The notes: generated by a model not told the origin, from the sequence alone. A DNA stretch of 64,000 nt from Streptococcus taonis (GCF_029948085.1 NZ_JARZZP010000003.1:62001-126000), one strand, 5' to 3'; numbered from the stretch's first letter, positions 19,790 through 32,981 are shown. Made by a program: numbers and translations.

Positions 19790-20597
19790 CTTTAAATTCT
19801 CTATGTGCTTTCTCCACTATTTTTTCTATTTCAGAAGTAACCTGATTGATTGCGTGATCTTCTTTTCGCAAATAGGCCAAAAACTCGATATTCCCATGAC
19901 CACCTTGAATAGGAGAATAGTCCAATCCTAAGACTGAAAATCCTTCATCAACTGCCATTTTAGTAACTGATTCTAAAACATTTTGGTGAACTTTGGCATC
20001 TCTGATAATTCCATTTTTACCAATCTGTTCTCGACCAGCCTCAAATTGAGGCTTAACTAAAGCTACAACCTGACCTTGAGCAGCTAAAACTCGGTGCAAG
20101 GCTGGTAAAATGAGGCCTAGGGAAATAAAACTGACATCGATACTGGCAAAACTTGGTTCCTGTTCAAAATCAGTTTTTTCCGCATAGCGGAAGTTAAACT
20201 GTTCCATGCTAACCACACGAGGGTCTTGACGTAATTTCCATGCCAGTTGGTTAGTACCAACATCAACTGCAAAAACTAGTTTAGCACCATTTTGCAACAT
20301 GACGTCAGTAAAGCCACCTGTTGAAGCTCCGATATCAATGGTCGTTTGTCCCTCAACTGATAGATCAAAAATATCTAACGCCTTCTCAAGTTTCAAGCCA
20401 CCACGACTAACATACTTAAGTTTCTCGCCCTTGAGTTTCAACTCTGTATCGTCAGGAATTTTTTCTCCTGGTTTATCAAATCGTTCGCCATTTAAAACAG
20501 CGACTACCAAACCTGCCATAACACCACGTTTGGCTTGTTCTCTCGTTTCAAACAAGCCCTGTTTGTAAGCTAATACATCTACTCTTTCCTTAGCCAT
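19782..20597 (-). CDS. tlyA: TlyA family rRNA (cytidine-2'-O)-methyltransferase
   Basis: A 271-residue protein with an N-terminal S4 RNA-binding domain (about 1-60, [31 protein letters not shown]) and a FtsJ-like methyltransferase domain (SAM motif DIGASTGGFTDVMLQNGAK). It is expected to 2'-O-methylate ribosomal RNA; older annotation calls it hemolysin A, which is misleading. It overlaps ispA by 8 bases and argR by 8 bases. Confidence 0.92.
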   Translation of the reverse strand: MAKERVDVLAYKQGLFETREQAKRGVMAGLVVAVLNGERFDKPGEKIPDDTELKLKGEKLKYVSRGGLKLEKALDIFDLSVEGQTTIDIGASTGGFTDVMLQNGAKLVFAVDVGTNQLAWKLRQDPRVVSMEQFNFRYAEKTDFEQEPSFASIDVSFISLGLILPALHRVLAAQGQVVALVKPQFEAGREQIGKNGIIRDAKVHQNVLESVTKMAVDEGFSVLGLDYSPIQGGHGNIEFLAYLRKEDHAINQVTSEIEKIVEKAHREFKDE

Positions 20598-21465
20598 TGA
20601 TTCTCAAACTTTCTACTATTTTCACAATTGGTTCTTTGTCAAAGCTCACAACTTGGCTAATCTCTTCAAGTTTCGCATTAGCTTGATCCAAAGTTTGATT
20701 GCAAAATGCTATCGCCTGATCTAATCCCAACAATGCAGGATAGGTTGACTTCTCTGCTTGCAAATCTTTCTGGGGTGTTTTGCCGATTTCCTCAAAGCTA
20801 GCGGTAACATCAAGCACATCATCTCTCACTTGGAAAGCCAGGCCAATCAACTCACCAACTGTTTTAAGCTGCCTCTGAAGATTTTCATCCAATCCAGCAA
20901 TGATTCCAGCCGCTTGGAAAGGAAAAGCTAAAAGTTTACCCGTTTTATTAGCATGGATAGTCTGAAGTTCCTCTAGACTTAACTGTTGACCTTCACCTTC
21001 CATATCTAACACTTGACCAGCTACCATCCCCATACTTCCAGAAGCAAGGGATAAATTAGATATTAAATCTACCTTTGTTTGACTCGGTAAATTAGCTTGA
21101 GCAATTAAAGCATAGGGATCCAAAAAAAGCGCATCCCCTGCTAAAATAGCTAAAGCTTCACCATACACCTTATGGTTGGTCAAACGCCCCCGACGAAAAT
21201 CATCATTATCCATAGCAGGAAGATCATCATGGATCAAACTTCCTGTATGAATCATTTCTAGTGCCGCTGCAACTTGAGCATGTTCCTGAGTGATAGGCAC
21301 TTGCAAGGAGTCCAAAACTTCTAAAAGCAAATAAGGACGAATCCTTTTTCCACCTGCATGTATGGAATAAAGAACAGCTTCTCTTAAACTGGACGCAAAT
21401 TGTTGGTTGCCATAAAAGTCTTCAAGAGCTGACTCGACCAAAGCTAGTTTTTCCTGCTTGTTCAT
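20590..21465 (-). CDS. ispA: Geranyl/farnesyl diphosphate synthase
   Basis: A 291-residue trans-prenyltransferase. The two Asp-rich motifs are present: [15 protein letters not shown] (first) and FQVRDDVLD (second). It condenses isopentenyl diphosphate with allylic diphosphates to supply precursors for undecaprenol and other isoprenoids. The start overlaps the xseB stop, so it is tightly coupled in the operon. Confidence 0.95.
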   Translation of the reverse strand: MNKQEKLALVESALEDFYGNQQFASSLREAVLYSIHAGGKRIRPYLLLEVLDSLQVPITQEHAQVAAALEMIHTGSLIHDDLPAMDNDDFRRGRLTNHKVYGEALAILAGDALFLDPYALIAQANLPSQTKVDLISNLSLASGSMGMVAGQVLDMEGEGQQLSLEELQTIHANKTGKLLAFPFQAAGIIAGLDENLQRQLKTVGELIGLAFQVRDDVLDVTASFEEIGKTPQKDLQAEKSTYPALLGLDQAIAFCNQTLDQANAKLEEISQVVSFDKEPIVKIVESLRING

Positions 21466-21674
21466 AGGAGTTCGCTTTCTGTTCCATCTTCTTGCATGAC
21501 TTTGACCAAGGTCTTTTCAGCCTTGTCAAGAGTAGCTTGCAATTCTTTTGACAAGAGCATTCCCTTTTGAAAAGCAGCAATGGCATCTTCTAGTGCAATT
21601 TCCCCATTTTCCAAACTTTGAACAATAGTCTCAAGCTCTGCTAAATTTTCCTCAAATTTCTTTTGTTTTGACAT
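21462..21674 (-). CDS. xseB: Exodeoxyribonuclease VII small subunit
   Basis: A 70-residue helical protein of the XseB family ([32 protein letters not shown]). Several copies bind the coiled-coil tail of XseA. It overlaps xseA by 23 bases and ispA by 4 bases. Confidence 0.95.
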   Translation of the reverse strand: MSKQKKFEENLAELETIVQSLENGEIALEDAIAAFQKGMLLSKELQATLDKAEKTLVKVMQEDGTESELL

Positions 21675-22992
21675 TTCTTACCTCTAATTCTACTTGACCG
21701 TCCCGCATCAACAGTGATACTTGGTCATTTTCTTTCAAATCTTTCGCAGAAGCCACTACGACTTCTCCCTTTTTGACAATTGCATAACCTCTGGCTACAA
21801 TTCGACTAGTATCTAGCATAAGGAGAGCTTCTGATAGTCGTTTTACTTCTGCTACTTTTGCATCATAGGTCACAGCCATCTGGCTTCGCAGCAGTTTCTT
21901 TAATTGTTGGATACGATCCTGATAACGCTGAATCTTGATGGTTGGTGATAATTGTTCCAAACGGTGGACTTGTTCTTGCACCTTTTGTTGATTTCGAACC
22001 AATTCAGCATTCAGTCCTTGCTTCAGTCGCAGCTGTAACTGATCCAAGCGTTGTAGATAACCGTCATATAAACGCTCTGGTTGTCTGAAGATGACCGATT
22101 GACTGAGGATTCTCAAAGCTTCTTGTTTCTTTGACAAAGTATGCTTAACCGCTGTAGTCATGCGTTTTTCTTGATTCTGAAGATAGGTCAAAAGATCTAA
22201 CTTAGTTACTGGTGTAGCGAGTTCAGCAGCAGCTGTCGGCGTTGCCGCTCTCTTATCAGCAACAAAATCAGCCAAGGTGACATCTGTTTCATGACCTACA
22301 CTCGAAATAATCGGTAAACGAGATTCAAAAATTGCTCGAACTACAATTTCTTCGTTAAAGGCCCAAAGGTCTTCAATAGAACCTCCCCCACGACCGATAA
22401 TCAGAACATCTAAGTCATCGCGTTCATTGGCTCGAGTTATGTTACGAGCAATTTCCTCTGCAGCACCCTCACCTTGAACTTTAGTAGGATATAAGACAAT
22501 TTCCACACCAGGGAAGCGTCTACTGACTGTAGTGATGATATCTTGAATCACAGCACCACTTCGACTGGTCACCACCCCTATTTTTTTTGAAAATTGTGGT
22601 AAAGATTGTTTAAATCGCTCTTGAAAAAGACCTTCTTCTGCCAGTTTCTTCTTAAGCTGTTCAAATTGGATAGCCAAGGCACCAACACCGTCTGGTTCAG
22701 CTTTTTCAATAATGATCGAGTAACTTCCACTTGGCTCATAGACTTGGACACGACCAACTACATTAATTTTCATCCCTTCTTCCAAGTCAAATCCCAAACG
22801 TTGGTAGACACCCGACCAAATGGTCGCCTGAATAACCGCTCGGTCATCTTTAAGAGAAAAATACTGATGGGTTGGACGCTTACGGAAGTTAGAGACTTGA
22901 CCAGTTAAATAGACCCGTTCCAAGTAGGGGTCTTTATCGAATTTCATTTTTAAATACTTAGTCAAAGTTGTAACAGATAAATACTTTTCCAT
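21652..22992 (-). CDS. xseA: Exodeoxyribonuclease VII large subunit
   Basis: A 446-residue nuclease that degrades single-stranded DNA from both ends. An N-terminal OB fold (about 1-100, [20 protein letters not shown]) is followed by the catalytic domain with [32 protein letters not shown] and [28 protein letters not shown] long coiled coil (about 270-390) is the docking arm for XseB. It is the first gene of the operon that ends with recN and the phosphatase. Confidence 0.96.
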   Translation of the reverse strand: MEKYLSVTTLTKYLKMKFDKDPYLERVYLTGQVSNFRKRPTHQYFSLKDDRAVIQATIWSGVYQRLGFDLEEGMKINVVGRVQVYEPSGSYSIIIEKAEPDGVGALAIQFEQLKKKLAEEGLFQERFKQSLPQFSKKIGVVTSRSGAVIQDIITTVSRRFPGVEIVLYPTKVQGEGAAEEIARNITRANERDDLDVLIIGRGGGSIEDLWAFNEEIVVRAIFESRLPIISSVGHETDVTLADFVADKRAATPTAAAELATPVTKLDLLTYLQNQEKRMTTAVKHTLSKKQEALRILSQSVIFRQPERLYDGYLQRLDQLQLRLKQGLNAELVRNQQKVQEQVHRLEQLSPTIKIQRYQDRIQQLKKLLRSQMAVTYDAKVAEVKRLSEALLMLDTSRIVARGYAIVKKGEVVVASAKDLKENDQVSLLMRDGQVELEVRNVKTKEI

Positions 22993-23030
22993 CTCTACCT
23001 CCTTCTTTTCTCTAGTTTTTCCTGGGTATT

Positions 23031-23036
23031 ATTATA
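23031..23036 (-). promoter_or_regulatory. Likely extended -10 promoter of the xseA operon
   Basis: TATAAT (23036-23031) on the minus strand, preceded by TGG (extended -10), about 40 bases before xseA. I see no good -35. The rest of 22993-23253 holds the eno terminators and an AT-rich stretch. Confidence 0.5.
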
Positions 23037-23149
23037 CCAAAAATATGCTTAAAAATCTTTATTTTCAACCTAGATTAGTGAAAATACAGAGAATTTATGT
23101 GTGAAATAATTTCTTAAAAGTTTTGCCCCTTTTATGCCCCCTGAACAGA

Positions 23150-23182
23150 AAAAAAGCCCTTCGGATAAAATCCGAGGGGCTT
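23150..23182 (-). terminator. Rho-independent terminator downstream of eno
   Basis: On the minus strand AAGCCCCTCGGAT and ATCCGAAGGGCTT form a 13-pair stem around TTT, followed by a T-run. A second hairpin, AAAATAGTTCA / TGAACTATTTT (23231-23254), directly follows the eno stop codon and may protect the 3' end. Confidence 0.85.
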
Positions 23183-23253
23183 AAAACGTTGTTAAATCAA
23201 CGGCCGAACTTTTGAGTTTCAAGGTTCGGGATAAAATAGTTCACTGAACTATT

Positions 23254-24561
<1,308 letters not shown>

Positions 24562-24597
24562 TTACTCTCCTTATTGAGTTAAATTTTTTACACCTCT

Positions 24598-24626
24598 ATG
24601 ATACCTTAAAAAGACACCTTTTTCAA
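24598..24626 (-). promoter_or_regulatory. Promoter of eno
   Basis: TTGAAA (24626-24621), 17 bases and TATCAT (24603-24598) on the minus strand, with a strong AAGGAG ribosome site before the ATG at 24558. Confidence 0.75.
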
Positions 24627-24710
24627 GGAAAAACGTTATCTTTGTGCAAATTTTCCTTAAGTTTATAAAGTAATCGCTTTCTTTCATCTGTTTTCTCCTT
24701 TATTTTATGA

Positions 24711-24716
24711 TATACT
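24711..24716 (+). promoter_or_regulatory. Extended -10 promoter immediately before the YueI-family gene
   Basis: TGA-TATACT at 24708-24716 ends 6 bases before the ATG at 24723, so transcription would begin at or next to the start codon. No ribosome site is visible, which suggests a leaderless mRNA. Confidence 0.55.
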
Positions 24717-24722
24717 ATTTTT

Positions 24723-25169
24723 ATGACTGATCTATCTAAACAAATCCTAGAAAAGGCCAATGGTGGTCTTAAACTAAATCCTGATGAACAAAGACGTTTT
24801 CTCGGAACATTTGAGGAACGTGTCCTTGGCTACGCGGACCTTGAAACAGCTGATGATGATAAATTTAAAAATGGATTTTTAACAATTATAGAAACCTTTA
24901 AAAAAGAGACTCAACCTCTATTTGTCAAAATTTCTCCTCAGGTAGAGTTTGATAAACAAGTTTTTTATCTAAAACAATCCAAAGATGCTGACTGCCAAGC
25001 GACCATCGTTTCTGAAGATCATAACTCTTCTCCTTTTGGCCTAGTTATCCATAGCGATGCCCCTGTTCAAACAAGTGAAAAAGACCTCAGAAAGGCCTTT
25101 TCAGACTTATGGCAGGAAAAAGAGATGAAAAAAGCTCCTACTTCTCTTTGGAAAAAGTGGTTTGGTTAA
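24723..25169 (+). CDS. YueI / DUF1694 family protein
   Basis: A 148-residue cytoplasmic protein of the YueI-like family ([20 protein letters not shown]), whose function is not known. There is no membrane segment or signal. It is divergent from eno (164 bases between the starts) and its last 4 bases overlap the end of the convergent glycerate kinase gene. The -10 box lies so close to the ATG that the message may lack a leader. Confidence 0.82.
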   Translation: MTDLSKQILEKANGGLKLNPDEQRRFLGTFEERVLGYADLETADDDKFKNGFLTIIETFKKETQPLFVKISPQVEFDKQVFYLKQSKDADCQATIVSEDHNSSPFGLVIHSDAPVQTSEKDLRKAFSDLWQEKEMKKAPTSLWKKWFG

Positions 25170-26281
25170 TTTTTCTTCAAAGCTAAAATTTGACCAATGT
25201 TTGCAGCTGTATCTTCTAAATAGATAGCTGCATTTTTTAGACTATCCTCAAGCGGTTCGCTTTTTTCTAGTATTGAAAAGGCAGCAACGAGATTTTCATA
25301 TGGCAAGGGCGGTAAATCCTCTGACAGACTCCCACAAATAGCAATAACTGGAACACCATTTGGTGTACTTTTTGCTACTCCGATTGGAGCCTTACCAGAT
25401 AAACTTTGAGAATCTAACCTACCTTCACCGACAATAACTAGATCTGCATCTGCAACCTGTTCATCGAAGTTTATTAAATCTAAACAGGTTTGAATACCAG
25501 ATACAATCTCTGCTCCTGCAAAGGCACACAAACCAGCCGCAATGCCACCACCTGCTCCAGCACCATCCAATTTTAACATTTCAGGTGCAACTTTGCGGTA
25601 AAAGTTTTCAATAGCAATATCAACGTCTTGGAATTTAGCTGGTTCCAACCCTTTTTGCTTCCCAAATGTATAGGTAGCACCGTTAATTCCACAGAGTGGA
25701 TTGGTAACATCTGCCAAGATTTTAATTCGTACATCAGAAGGAATAGATATAACTTTCTCCTTTGAGATATCAGTAATTTCAAACAAAGACTGACCAATAG
25801 CTAGAAGTTCATCTCCATTTTTGTCATAGAACTGGTAACCAAGTCCTGAGGCAATTCCAATACCGCCATCGTTACTGGATGTCCCACCAACTCCTATATA
25901 GATCTCTTTCATTCCTTGTTCGAGTAAATATAGGATCAGTTGACCAATTCCCTTTGTTTGAATCTTCAGGGGATTTCGTTTTTCAATAGGAATTTTAGCA
26001 AGCCCAACTAAATCAGCCACCTCGAAAAGAGCAAGTTCTCCTTTTTGAACATAAGTCATTTGAACCTCATCTCCAAAGGGACCTGTCACTAAAGCAGTTT
26101 TTTCTACAAGACCAAGTGAATTTTTAATGGCATCCACTGTTCCTTCCCCTCCATCGCCAACAGGTAAGAGAAAACATTTCGATTCAGGTAGAGCCTTTTT
26201 AAGGCCTCGTTTAATAGCTTTAGCTACTTCACTTGCAGGGAGACTCTCCTTAAAAGAGTCAGGTGCTATTACAATTTTCAT
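25166..26281 (-). CDS. glxK: Glycerate kinase
   Basis: A 371-residue type-2 glycerate kinase (GlxK/GarK family) that phosphorylates D-glycerate to a phosphoglycerate. Family motifs are [57 protein letters not shown] and the late [15 protein letters not shown]. It follows serB by 16 bases and is probably co-transcribed with it; both act on C3 acids around 3-phosphoglycerate. Confidence 0.92.
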   Translation of the reverse strand: MKIVIAPDSFKESLPASEVAKAIKRGLKKALPESKCFLLPVGDGGEGTVDAIKNSLGLVEKTALVTGPFGDEVQMTYVQKGELALFEVADLVGLAKIPIEKRNPLKIQTKGIGQLILYLLEQGMKEIYIGVGGTSSNDGGIGIASGLGYQFYDKNGDELLAIGQSLFEITDISKEKVISIPSDVRIKILADVTNPLCGINGATYTFGKQKGLEPAKFQDVDIAIENFYRKVAPEMLKLDGAGAGGGIAAGLCAFAGAEIVSGIQTCLDLINFDEQVADADLVIVGEGRLDSQSLSGKAPIGVAKSTPNGVPVIAICGSLSEDLPPLPYENLVAAFSILEKSEPLEDSLKNAAIYLEDTAANIGQILALKKN

Positions 26282-26297
26282 ACACTCATCTTTCTCA

Positions 26298-26939
26298 TCA
26301 AAGGAAATCTATCAGATTCAATACTTTTGTTAAATCTCTTTCTTCAATTTGAAGGGGAATTTCCTCTTTCACGATTTCTTTGGCACAGAAGCCAATGCCG
26401 ATTCCAGCTCTCTTCAACATTGCTAAATCATTAGCTCCATCTCCAATAGCAATTGTTCTATCAATTGGTACCTCTAATTCATCAGCCCATCTTATTAGGG
26501 TTTCTTTTTTAACTTCTCTGCTTATAATAGGACCAACAAGATTTCCAGTTAAATGACCATCTCTGATTTCCAGTTGATTAGCAGAAAATAATGAAATCCC
26601 TAAATCTTTTGCTATTCTTTCAACCACAGGTGTAAATCCACCCGAAACTAAACCCACTTCTATCTGATTTTTTTGCAGAGTGTTAATAAATTGCGCAGCA
26701 TTTTTACTAAGGTGTAGTTCATGATAAATCTTATCAAAAGTATCTATAGAAAGTCCTTTTAGAAGGGAAACACGTTTTCTCAGGCTTTCTTCAAAATCTA
26801 GTTCTCCCCTCATAGCTTGGGCAGTCAGTAGGGCTACTTCTTCTTCACACTCTGCTTCTTTCCCCAACAAATCAATAACTTCCTCTTCTATCAGTGTCCC
26901 ATCAACATCCAGTACACAGAGTCCTTTAATTTTTTTCAT
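26298..26939 (-). CDS. serB: Phosphoserine phosphatase
   Basis: A 213-residue HAD-superfamily phosphatase that makes serine from phosphoserine. Motif I is DVDGT (around 10-14), motif [11 protein letters not shown] and motif [26 protein letters not shown]. The order and spacing fit SerB. The lead gene of a serB-glxK pair, it is separated from glgA by a terminator. Confidence 0.9.
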   Translation of the reverse strand: MKKIKGLCVLDVDGTLIEEEVIDLLGKEAECEEEVALLTAQAMRGELDFEESLRKRVSLLKGLSIDTFDKIYHELHLSKNAAQFINTLQKNQIEVGLVSGGFTPVVERIAKDLGISLFSANQLEIRDGHLTGNLVGPIISREVKKETLIRWADELEVPIDRTIAIGDGANDLAMLKRAGIGIGFCAKEIVKEEIPLQIEERDLTKVLNLIDFL

Positions 26940-26964
26940 ATAATTGCCTTACTTTCATAATCTC

Positions 26965-26995
26965 AAAAAATCGTATGAAGGTATCATACGATTTT
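26965..26995 (-). terminator. Terminator of the glycogen operon
   Basis: AAAATCGTATGA (26967-26978) pairs with TCATACGATTTT (26984-26995) and is followed by TTTTTT on the minus strand, just after the glgA stop codon. Confidence 0.85.
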
Positions 26996-27001
26996 AACTA
27001 T

Positions 27002-28435
27002 TTAGTTTGCTAAGCTATGATACAAATCAAGATATGACTTGCAAGCTGTATCCCAAGAGAAATCACATTCCATAGCCTGAACTTGCATGTTTTTCCATAC
27101 GTCAGGATGGTTATGATAAACGTCCAAAGCAGTTTGCAATGCCCAGTTGAGCCAGTATGGAGTTAGGTTGTTAAAGCTAAAGCCTGTACCTGTTCCTTCA
27201 ATTGGATTAAAGGCTTGAACAGTATCTCTAAGTCCACCCACCTCGTTTACTAAAGGAAGCGTACCATATCTCATGGCCATCATTTGTGAAAGTCCACACG
27301 GTTCAAAGCGACTCGGCATGAGGAAAATATCACACGCTGCATAAATCTCTTGAGCTAATTTCACATCGAAAGTAATATTGGCAGAAAGTTTTTCTGGGAA
27401 TACTTGACTAAACCAAGAGAAGGCTTGTTCAAATCCTGGATCTCCAGTACCCAAGAGAACAATTTGAATATCCTCTTGAAGCATACGATGCAGGCTTTCA
27501 ACCACCACATCAAAGCCCTTCTGACGAGTCAAACGTGACACGATACCAATCATTGGAACATCTTGACGTACTGGAAGACCAACTCTTTCTTGAAGTTTCG
27601 CTTTATTTTGAGCTTTTCCTGACAAATCAGTTTTATTAAAATGATACTCGAGTAAAGCATCCGTCTCTGGATTGTATAAATCAGTATCAATACCATTAAC
27701 AATACCAGAAACCTTACCAGATTCCATACGAAGAATCTGATCAATACCGCAACCAAATTCTGTAGTCATGATCTCATAAGCATAGCTCGGTGACACGGTT
27801 GATACACGATCTGCATAGAGAATACCTGCCTTCATCCAGTTAAGACAATCATTCCAACGAACTGTTCCATCAGCATAGCGCTCAAATCCAACCCTGAACA
27901 AGTCCCAAAGCATGCTTTCAGAGAATTGACCCTGAAATTCCAAGTTATGAATGGTCAAAACAGTCTTGATTCCTTGGTAAGCTTGAATCCATCTGTATTT
28001 TTCTTTTAACAAGAACGGAATCATTGCTGTATGGTAATCATGAGCATGGAGGACGTCAGGTATGAATCCAATACGCTCCATAGCTTCAAGGGCAGCAAGT
28101 TGGAAGAAGGCAAAGCGTTCACCATCATCGAAGTCTCCATAAACATGTCCACGGAAGAAATAATATTGATTGTCAATGAAGTAGAAGGTAACACCATTTA
28201 GAACTGTTTTCTTAATTCCACAAAATTGTCTCCGCCAACCAACATAGACTTCGAATTGAAGGACATCTTCAATCTGATCACCAAACTTGGCTTCTACCAT
28301 GTCATAGTAAGGTAAGATAACAGCAACCTCATGCCCAGCTTTTACTAATGATTTTGGAAGTGCTCCGATAACGTCTCCCAATCCACCTGTTTTTGAAAAG
28401 GGAGCGCCCTCTGCTGCTACAAATAAAATTTTCAT
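27002..28435 (-). CDS. glgA: Glycogen synthase
   Basis: A 477-residue GT5 glycosyltransferase that extends alpha-1,4-glucan from ADP-glucose. The N-terminal KTGGLGDV motif (15-22) binds ADP-glucose, and the C-terminal domain has [17 protein letters not shown] with the catalytic Glu. It is the last gene of glgB-C-D-A and overlaps glgD by 4 bases. Confidence 0.97.
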   Translation of the reverse strand: MKILFVAAEGAPFSKTGGLGDVIGALPKSLVKAGHEVAVILPYYDMVEAKFGDQIEDVLQFEVYVGWRRQFCGIKKTVLNGVTFYFIDNQYYFFRGHVYGDFDDGERFAFFQLAALEAMERIGFIPDVLHAHDYHTAMIPFLLKEKYRWIQAYQGIKTVLTIHNLEFQGQFSESMLWDLFRVGFERYADGTVRWNDCLNWMKAGILYADRVSTVSPSYAYEIMTTEFGCGIDQILRMESGKVSGIVNGIDTDLYNPETDALLEYHFNKTDLSGKAQNKAKLQERVGLPVRQDVPMIGIVSRLTRQKGFDVVVESLHRMLQEDIQIVLLGTGDPGFEQAFSWFSQVFPEKLSANITFDVKLAQEIYAACDIFLMPSRFEPCGLSQMMAMRYGTLPLVNEVGGLRDTVQAFNPIEGTGTGFSFNNLTPYWLNWALQTALDVYHNHPDVWKNMQVQAMECDFSWDTACKSYLDLYHSLAN

Positions 28436-29571
28436 GAAAGGACATCCTCTGTTACTTTTTCGCCTTTTTTGATGACAACAGGGTTTTCTGCTGTACCTCG
28501 AATAACAACTCCCTCAGCTATTTCAGCACCCTTATCGATAATTGCATACTCAACTTGTGCACCTTTTCCAACGACAACACGAGGGAAGATAAGAGACTCT
28601 TTAACCAAGCTGTCTTTATTGATACGAACATTACGCGAAATAATAGATTTATCCACTTCACCTTCAATGATACTACCAGAAGCAAATTGAGAGGTGTTCA
28701 CTTTTGAACCAGATGCGTAGTAGGTAGGTTCTTCGTTTTTAACTTTAGTATGAATCTTTTGATTTGGAGAGAACAATGAGTAGAATTTATGCTGATCAAG
28801 CATATCTAAATTAGCTTGATAGTATGTTTCTACTGAATGAATATTTGCTAGGTAACCTGTATATTCATATGCAAAAGCACCTTCTTTGGCTGCCAAATCA
28901 CGAAGAACATAACGTAATTTTTCTGGATATTCTTTTTGAGCTTCTTCTTCCAAACGTTTAATCAACCATTGAGTGTCTACAACAAAGATATCTGTCGACA
29001 TGTTGTAGTATTCTTGGTTTGATTTTTTATCAAAGAGTTTGTGAGAAAGCACGTGGTCAGTTTCATCGATATCAAGGATTGCATTTACTTCTGAAATGTC
29101 CTTCTTAGGCAATTTCTTATAAACTACCGTGATTGGTGATTTTGTTGTATTATGCAAATGGAAAACTTGATTGAGATCGATATTCACCAAAACATCACAG
29201 TTCAAGGATACTGTTTGGTCTGAACCTGAACGTTTTAAGTAAGTTAAGAGTTGTTGATAGTACTCTTTACCAACTGTACTGCTTTCTACACGAGTATTGT
29301 AGATTCCAAGATAGTAGTGGCTAAGAAGGGTATTCAAACCCCACTCACGTCCTGAACGAATATGGTCAAATACAGAGCTGATGTTATCTTGTTGGAAAAT
29401 TCCAAAGATACTACGAACGCCTGCATTAGCTAAACTTGAAAGCGGGAAGTCAATCAAACGATACTTTCCTCCAAATGGTAAAGTTGCCACTGGACGGTTA
29501 CTTGTCAAGGTTGACATATCATGGAAACCAACGGTATTTCCTAAAATTGCTGAATATTTATCAATCTTCAT
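28432..29571 (-). CDS. glgD: Glucose-1-phosphate adenylyltransferase, GlgD subunit
   Basis: A 379-residue ADP-glucose pyrophosphorylase-like subunit typical of Firmicutes. It has the nucleotidyltransferase fold, but the GGxGTRL dinucleotide motif seen in GlgC is replaced ([38 protein letters not shown]). It is therefore a helper subunit that raises GlgC activity in a GlgCD heterotetramer. A left-handed beta-helix forms the C-terminus. It overlaps glgC by 11 bases. Confidence 0.95.
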   Translation of the reverse strand: MKIDKYSAILGNTVGFHDMSTLTSNRPVATLPFGGKYRLIDFPLSSLANAGVRSIFGIFQQDNISSVFDHIRSGREWGLNTLLSHYYLGIYNTRVESSTVGKEYYQQLLTYLKRSGSDQTVSLNCDVLVNIDLNQVFHLHNTTKSPITVVYKKLPKKDISEVNAILDIDETDHVLSHKLFDKKSNQEYYNMSTDIFVVDTQWLIKRLEEEAQKEYPEKLRYVLRDLAAKEGAFAYEYTGYLANIHSVETYYQANLDMLDQHKFYSLFSPNQKIHTKVKNEEPTYYASGSKVNTSQFASGSIIEGEVDKSIISRNVRINKDSLVKESLIFPRVVVGKGAQVEYAIIDKGAEIAEGVVIRGTAENPVVIKKGEKVTEDVLS

Positions 29572-30703
29572 CTGTTGCTACCCCCACTACTTCGTTATAT
29601 CCGACTACTTGTACTTCTTCTGTACCATCAATTTCAACACCATCAGCGATGACTGCACCTTCACCGATGATTGCACGTGTAATTTTAGCACCTCTACCAA
29701 TAACTGCTCCACTCATGATAACCGAATCAACAACTTCTGCTCCCTTACGAACTTGAGCTGCTGTAGATAGGATTGAATGCTTCACCGTACCATTTACATA
29801 ACATCCATCTACTACAAGAGAGTCTTCTACCTGAGCATATTCTCCAAGGAAGTTTGGTGGAGCGATAAGGTTACGAGAATAAATTTTCCATTGACGGTTA
29901 CGGCTATCTAGAGCATTCTCTGGAGAGATGTATTCCATATTTGCTTCCCAGAGTGATTCGATAGTACCAACGTCCTTCCAGTATCCATTGAATTCATAGG
30001 CATAGACACTTTCACCTGTTTCAAGATAGTTTGGAATAACATTTTTACCGAAGTCTGACATGTCTAGGTTGGCCTTTTCAGCTGCAACTAACATATTGCG
30101 AAGTCGTTTCCAGTCAAAGATATAGATACCCATTGATGCCTTAGTTGATTTTGGTTCAGCTGGTTTTTCTTCAAACTCAACAATACGATTATTAGCATCT
30201 GTATTCATGATACCAAAACGGCTAGCTTCTTTAAGTGGCACATCTAAGACAGCAACTGTCAAACTGGCATTATTGTCCTTGTGTGATTGGAGCATATCAT
30301 CATAGTCCATCTTGTAGATATGGTCACCTGAAAGGATCAAAACATACTCAGGATTGATGCTGTCGATATAGTCGATGTTTTGGTAAATGGCATGACTTGT
30401 ACCTTCAAACCAACGGTTTCCTTCACTTGCAGAGTAGGGTTGAAGGATAGAAACACCTGTGTCAATACCATCTAGACCCCAACTAGAACCATTACCAATG
30501 TGGCTGTTGAGAGCTAGTGGTTGATACTGTGTAATAACCCCAACATTATGGATACCAGAGTTGGCACAGTTTGAAAGAGCGAAGTCAATGATACGGTAGC
30601 GCCCACCAAATTGCACGGCAGGTTTAGCAATGCTTTGAGTGAGTTTACCGAGACGAGTTCCTTGCCCACCAGCAAGGATTAAAGCTAGCATTTCATTCTT
30701 CAT
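29561..30703 (-). CDS. glgC: Glucose-1-phosphate adenylyltransferase, catalytic subunit
   Basis: A 380-residue ADP-glucose pyrophosphorylase, the committed step of glycogen synthesis. The catalytic motifs [12 protein letters not shown] (11-22), [27 protein letters not shown] and FEEKP are intact. A C-terminal beta-helix follows. It overlaps glgB by 11 bases and glgD by 11 bases. Confidence 0.97.
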   Translation of the reverse strand: MKNEMLALILAGGQGTRLGKLTQSIAKPAVQFGGRYRIIDFALSNCANSGIHNVGVITQYQPLALNSHIGNGSSWGLDGIDTGVSILQPYSASEGNRWFEGTSHAIYQNIDYIDSINPEYVLILSGDHIYKMDYDDMLQSHKDNNASLTVAVLDVPLKEASRFGIMNTDANNRIVEFEEKPAEPKSTKASMGIYIFDWKRLRNMLVAAEKANLDMSDFGKNVIPNYLETGESVYAYEFNGYWKDVGTIESLWEANMEYISPENALDSRNRQWKIYSRNLIAPPNFLGEYAQVEDSLVVDGCYVNGTVKHSILSTAAQVRKGAEVVDSVIMSGAVIGRGAKITRAIIGEGAVIADGVEIDGTEEVQVVGYNEVVGVATDED

Positions 30704-32621
30704 TTTCTACTCCTTTTTGAGTTTTATTAGCGACTTTTTTAGTAGGTTTGATGCGACGTTTGATTTTCCAAATACTTGCTCCCATAGCTGGCAAGGTAAA
30801 TGTCAAAGTCTGCTCATAATCCTTCCACAATCCTTCTTGAGTTTGAACTGTTTGGTTATGCTCTTTCCACACACCACCCCATTGTTCTAACTCTGTATTC
30901 CAAATTTCTTCATAAATCCCTGCAACTGGAAGACCAATTGTAAAATCAGGACGTTCAACTGGTGCCATATTGAAGACACAGACTAGCATCTCGCCTTTCT
31001 TACCTTTTCGGATAAAGGATAGAACGCTTTGGTCTCTATTATCTGCATCGATGATTTCAATCCCATCATAGCTTGTATCCACTTCCCAAAGACAACGGTG
31101 GTCTTTGTAGAATTGATTAAGCTGTGATGTGAAATATTTCATCTTAGCATTCATTGGGTCTTCTAGGTTAGACCACTCTAATTGCTCTTCTGACTTCCAC
31201 TCTAAGAATTGACCAAATTCGCTACCCATGAAGAGTAATTTCTTACCTGGGTGACAAATTTGATAGGTGTAGAGATTTCTCAGGCCTGCAAATTGATTGT
31301 AACGATCCCCCCACATCTTATGCATCATACTCTTCTTACCGTGGACAACCTCATCATGTGAGAATGGTAGGAGATAATTTTCATTAAAGACATACATGAA
31401 GCTGAAGGTCACAAGATTAAAGTCATACTTGCGATAAATGGGATCTTCTTCGTAGAAACGTAAGATATCATTCATCCAACCCATGTTCCACTTGTAGTCA
31501 AATCCAAGTCCACCCATTTCCTTCATGCCAGTAATCTTGGTACCTGAAGAAGACTCTTCTGCAATCATCATAACATCCGGATGAGCAAGTTTAATCACAT
31601 CGTTCAAACGTTGTAGGAAATAATAGCCTTCATAGTTGAGATTGCCGCCGTCTTTATTTGGTGTCCATGGAGCATTGTCATAATCTAGATAGAGAATATT
31701 ACTTACAGCATCAACACGAATACCATCTAGGTGATAGAAATCAATCCAGAACTTAATGCTAGAAATCAAGAAAGATTGGACTTCATTTTTACCAAGGTCA
31801 AAGTTGAGTGCTCCCCAACCGTAGTTGTTAGCCTTATTATGATCCTGGTATTCGAAAGTCGGTGTGCCGTCGTAGTATGCCAAAGCATCATCATTGATTG
31901 TAAAGTGACCTGGCACCCAATCCACAATTACACCGATATTGTTGATGTGACATTCCTCAACGAAGTCTTGAAATTCTTCTGGACGACCATAGGCATGCTC
32001 TAAAGCAAAGTAGCCCATGAGCTGATAACCCCAACTCAAACCAAGTGGGTGAGCCATCAAAGGCATAAACTCGATATGAGTATAGTTCATCTCAACAAGA
32101 TAGGGAATGAGCTCTTCTTTGAGTTGAGCAAAACTATAAGGTGTTCCATCAGGATTTCTCTTCCAAGATCCTGCATGCACCTCGTAGATATTGACCGGTC
32201 TTTCGAAAAATCTCCAACGTTTTCTACGAGCTAACCAGAGACCGTCCTTCCATTTTTTCTCAGGTATCTCTGTTAAAACAGCTCCTGTTCCCGGACGAGC
32301 TTCATAGCGTACTGCCAAGGGATCAATCTTCATAAGCTGATGCCCGTTAGCACGAGTAATATGATATTTATAAATATGTCCCTCTTGAGCTAAAGTTGTA
32401 AAAACTTCCCAAACTCCAGATTCATTACGAACCATGGGGATTTGATTTTCAGCCCAGTTAGTAAAATCACCAACTAGATGGACAGCCTGCGCATTTGGCG
32501 CCCAGACACGGAATGTATAGCCATACTCACCGTCTCTTTCTTCACGATGCGCTCCCAAATAGTGCTGAAGATGAAAATTTTCGCCACTAGTAAAAGTTCT
32601 TAAAGCCTCAAATTTATCCAT
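30693..32621 (-). CDS. glgB: 1,4-alpha-glucan branching enzyme
   Basis: A 642-residue GH13 enzyme that makes alpha-1,6 branches in glycogen. A CBM48 domain is at the N-terminus (about 25-110, [20 protein letters not shown]). The catalytic core has [18 protein letters not shown] (nucleophile Asp), MIAEESS (acid/base Glu) and [12 protein letters not shown]. The lysine-rich tail ([16 protein letters not shown]) is variable among strains. It is the first gene of the operon; a cre-like site lies between promoter and gene. Confidence 0.97.
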   Translation of the reverse strand: MDKFEALRTFTSGENFHLQHYLGAHREERDGEYGYTFRVWAPNAQAVHLVGDFTNWAENQIPMVRNESGVWEVFTTLAQEGHIYKYHITRANGHQLMKIDPLAVRYEARPGTGAVLTEIPEKKWKDGLWLARRKRWRFFERPVNIYEVHAGSWKRNPDGTPYSFAQLKEELIPYLVEMNYTHIEFMPLMAHPLGLSWGYQLMGYFALEHAYGRPEEFQDFVEECHINNIGVIVDWVPGHFTINDDALAYYDGTPTFEYQDHNKANNYGWGALNFDLGKNEVQSFLISSIKFWIDFYHLDGIRVDAVSNILYLDYDNAPWTPNKDGGNLNYEGYYFLQRLNDVIKLAHPDVMMIAEESSSGTKITGMKEMGGLGFDYKWNMGWMNDILRFYEEDPIYRKYDFNLVTFSFMYVFNENYLLPFSHDEVVHGKKSMMHKMWGDRYNQFAGLRNLYTYQICHPGKKLLFMGSEFGQFLEWKSEEQLEWSNLEDPMNAKMKYFTSQLNQFYKDHRCLWEVDTSYDGIEIIDADNRDQSVLSFIRKGKKGEMLVCVFNMAPVERPDFTIGLPVAGIYEEIWNTELEQWGGVWKEHNQTVQTQEGLWKDYEQTLTFTLPAMGASIWKIKRRIKPTKKVANKTQKGVENEE

Positions 32622-32637
32622 TGAATCCCCCTTTTAT

Positions 32638-32651
32638 TGTAAGCGTTTTCT
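32638..32651 (+). promoter_or_regulatory. Cre-like site in the glg leader
   Basis: The minus strand reads AGAAAACGCTTACA, one mismatch from the cre consensus TGWAANCGNTNWCA. It lies just after the transcription start, where CcpA would act as a roadblock. Confidence 0.7.
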
Positions 32652-32659
32652 ATATTTCT

Positions 32660-32688
32660 ATTATACTACCTTTTAAGAAAACTTTCAA
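32660..32688 (-). promoter_or_regulatory. Promoter of the glgBCDA operon
   Basis: TTGAAA (32688-32683), 17 bases and TATAAT (32665-32660) on the minus strand, about 40 bases before glgB. Confidence 0.8.
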
Positions 32689-32981
32689 CTAATTTCCGAA
32701 TTCTCCTAAAATTTTTTTCGAAAATCTTCATATAGTTATCTTAACATTTCTAAAATTTTCATAAATGATAATAAGCGATGGAATTTTCTATTAGCTACTA
32801 TTACAATAATAACTCTCATTATCTATATATAAAACAACTTACTTAAAAACTGAACATTTTTAGATTTTGATAACATAATATTCGTAGATAACTCTTTTTA
32901 TATAATTTTACCAAATTTTCTGAAATTTTCAACTATTTTTAGTAATTGTTCCATTTTTATTTTTATGTCTAGAAATATTAA
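32689..32981. other. AT-rich gap between pulA and the glg promoter
   Basis: Very AT-rich sequence with no open frame, no clear hairpin and no recognised repeat. It lies between the pulA terminator and the glg promoter. Confidence 0.5.

Noticed and set aside
19782..20597. Hemolysin A label for TlyA
   Set aside because: The S4 plus FtsJ-like domains indicate an rRNA methyltransferase; there is no pore-forming feature.
23118..23142. Repeated TTTTGCCCC / TTTATGCCCC near the eno terminator, considered as a phage attachment site
   Set aside because: No integrase, no duplicated copy and no element next to it; too short to support.
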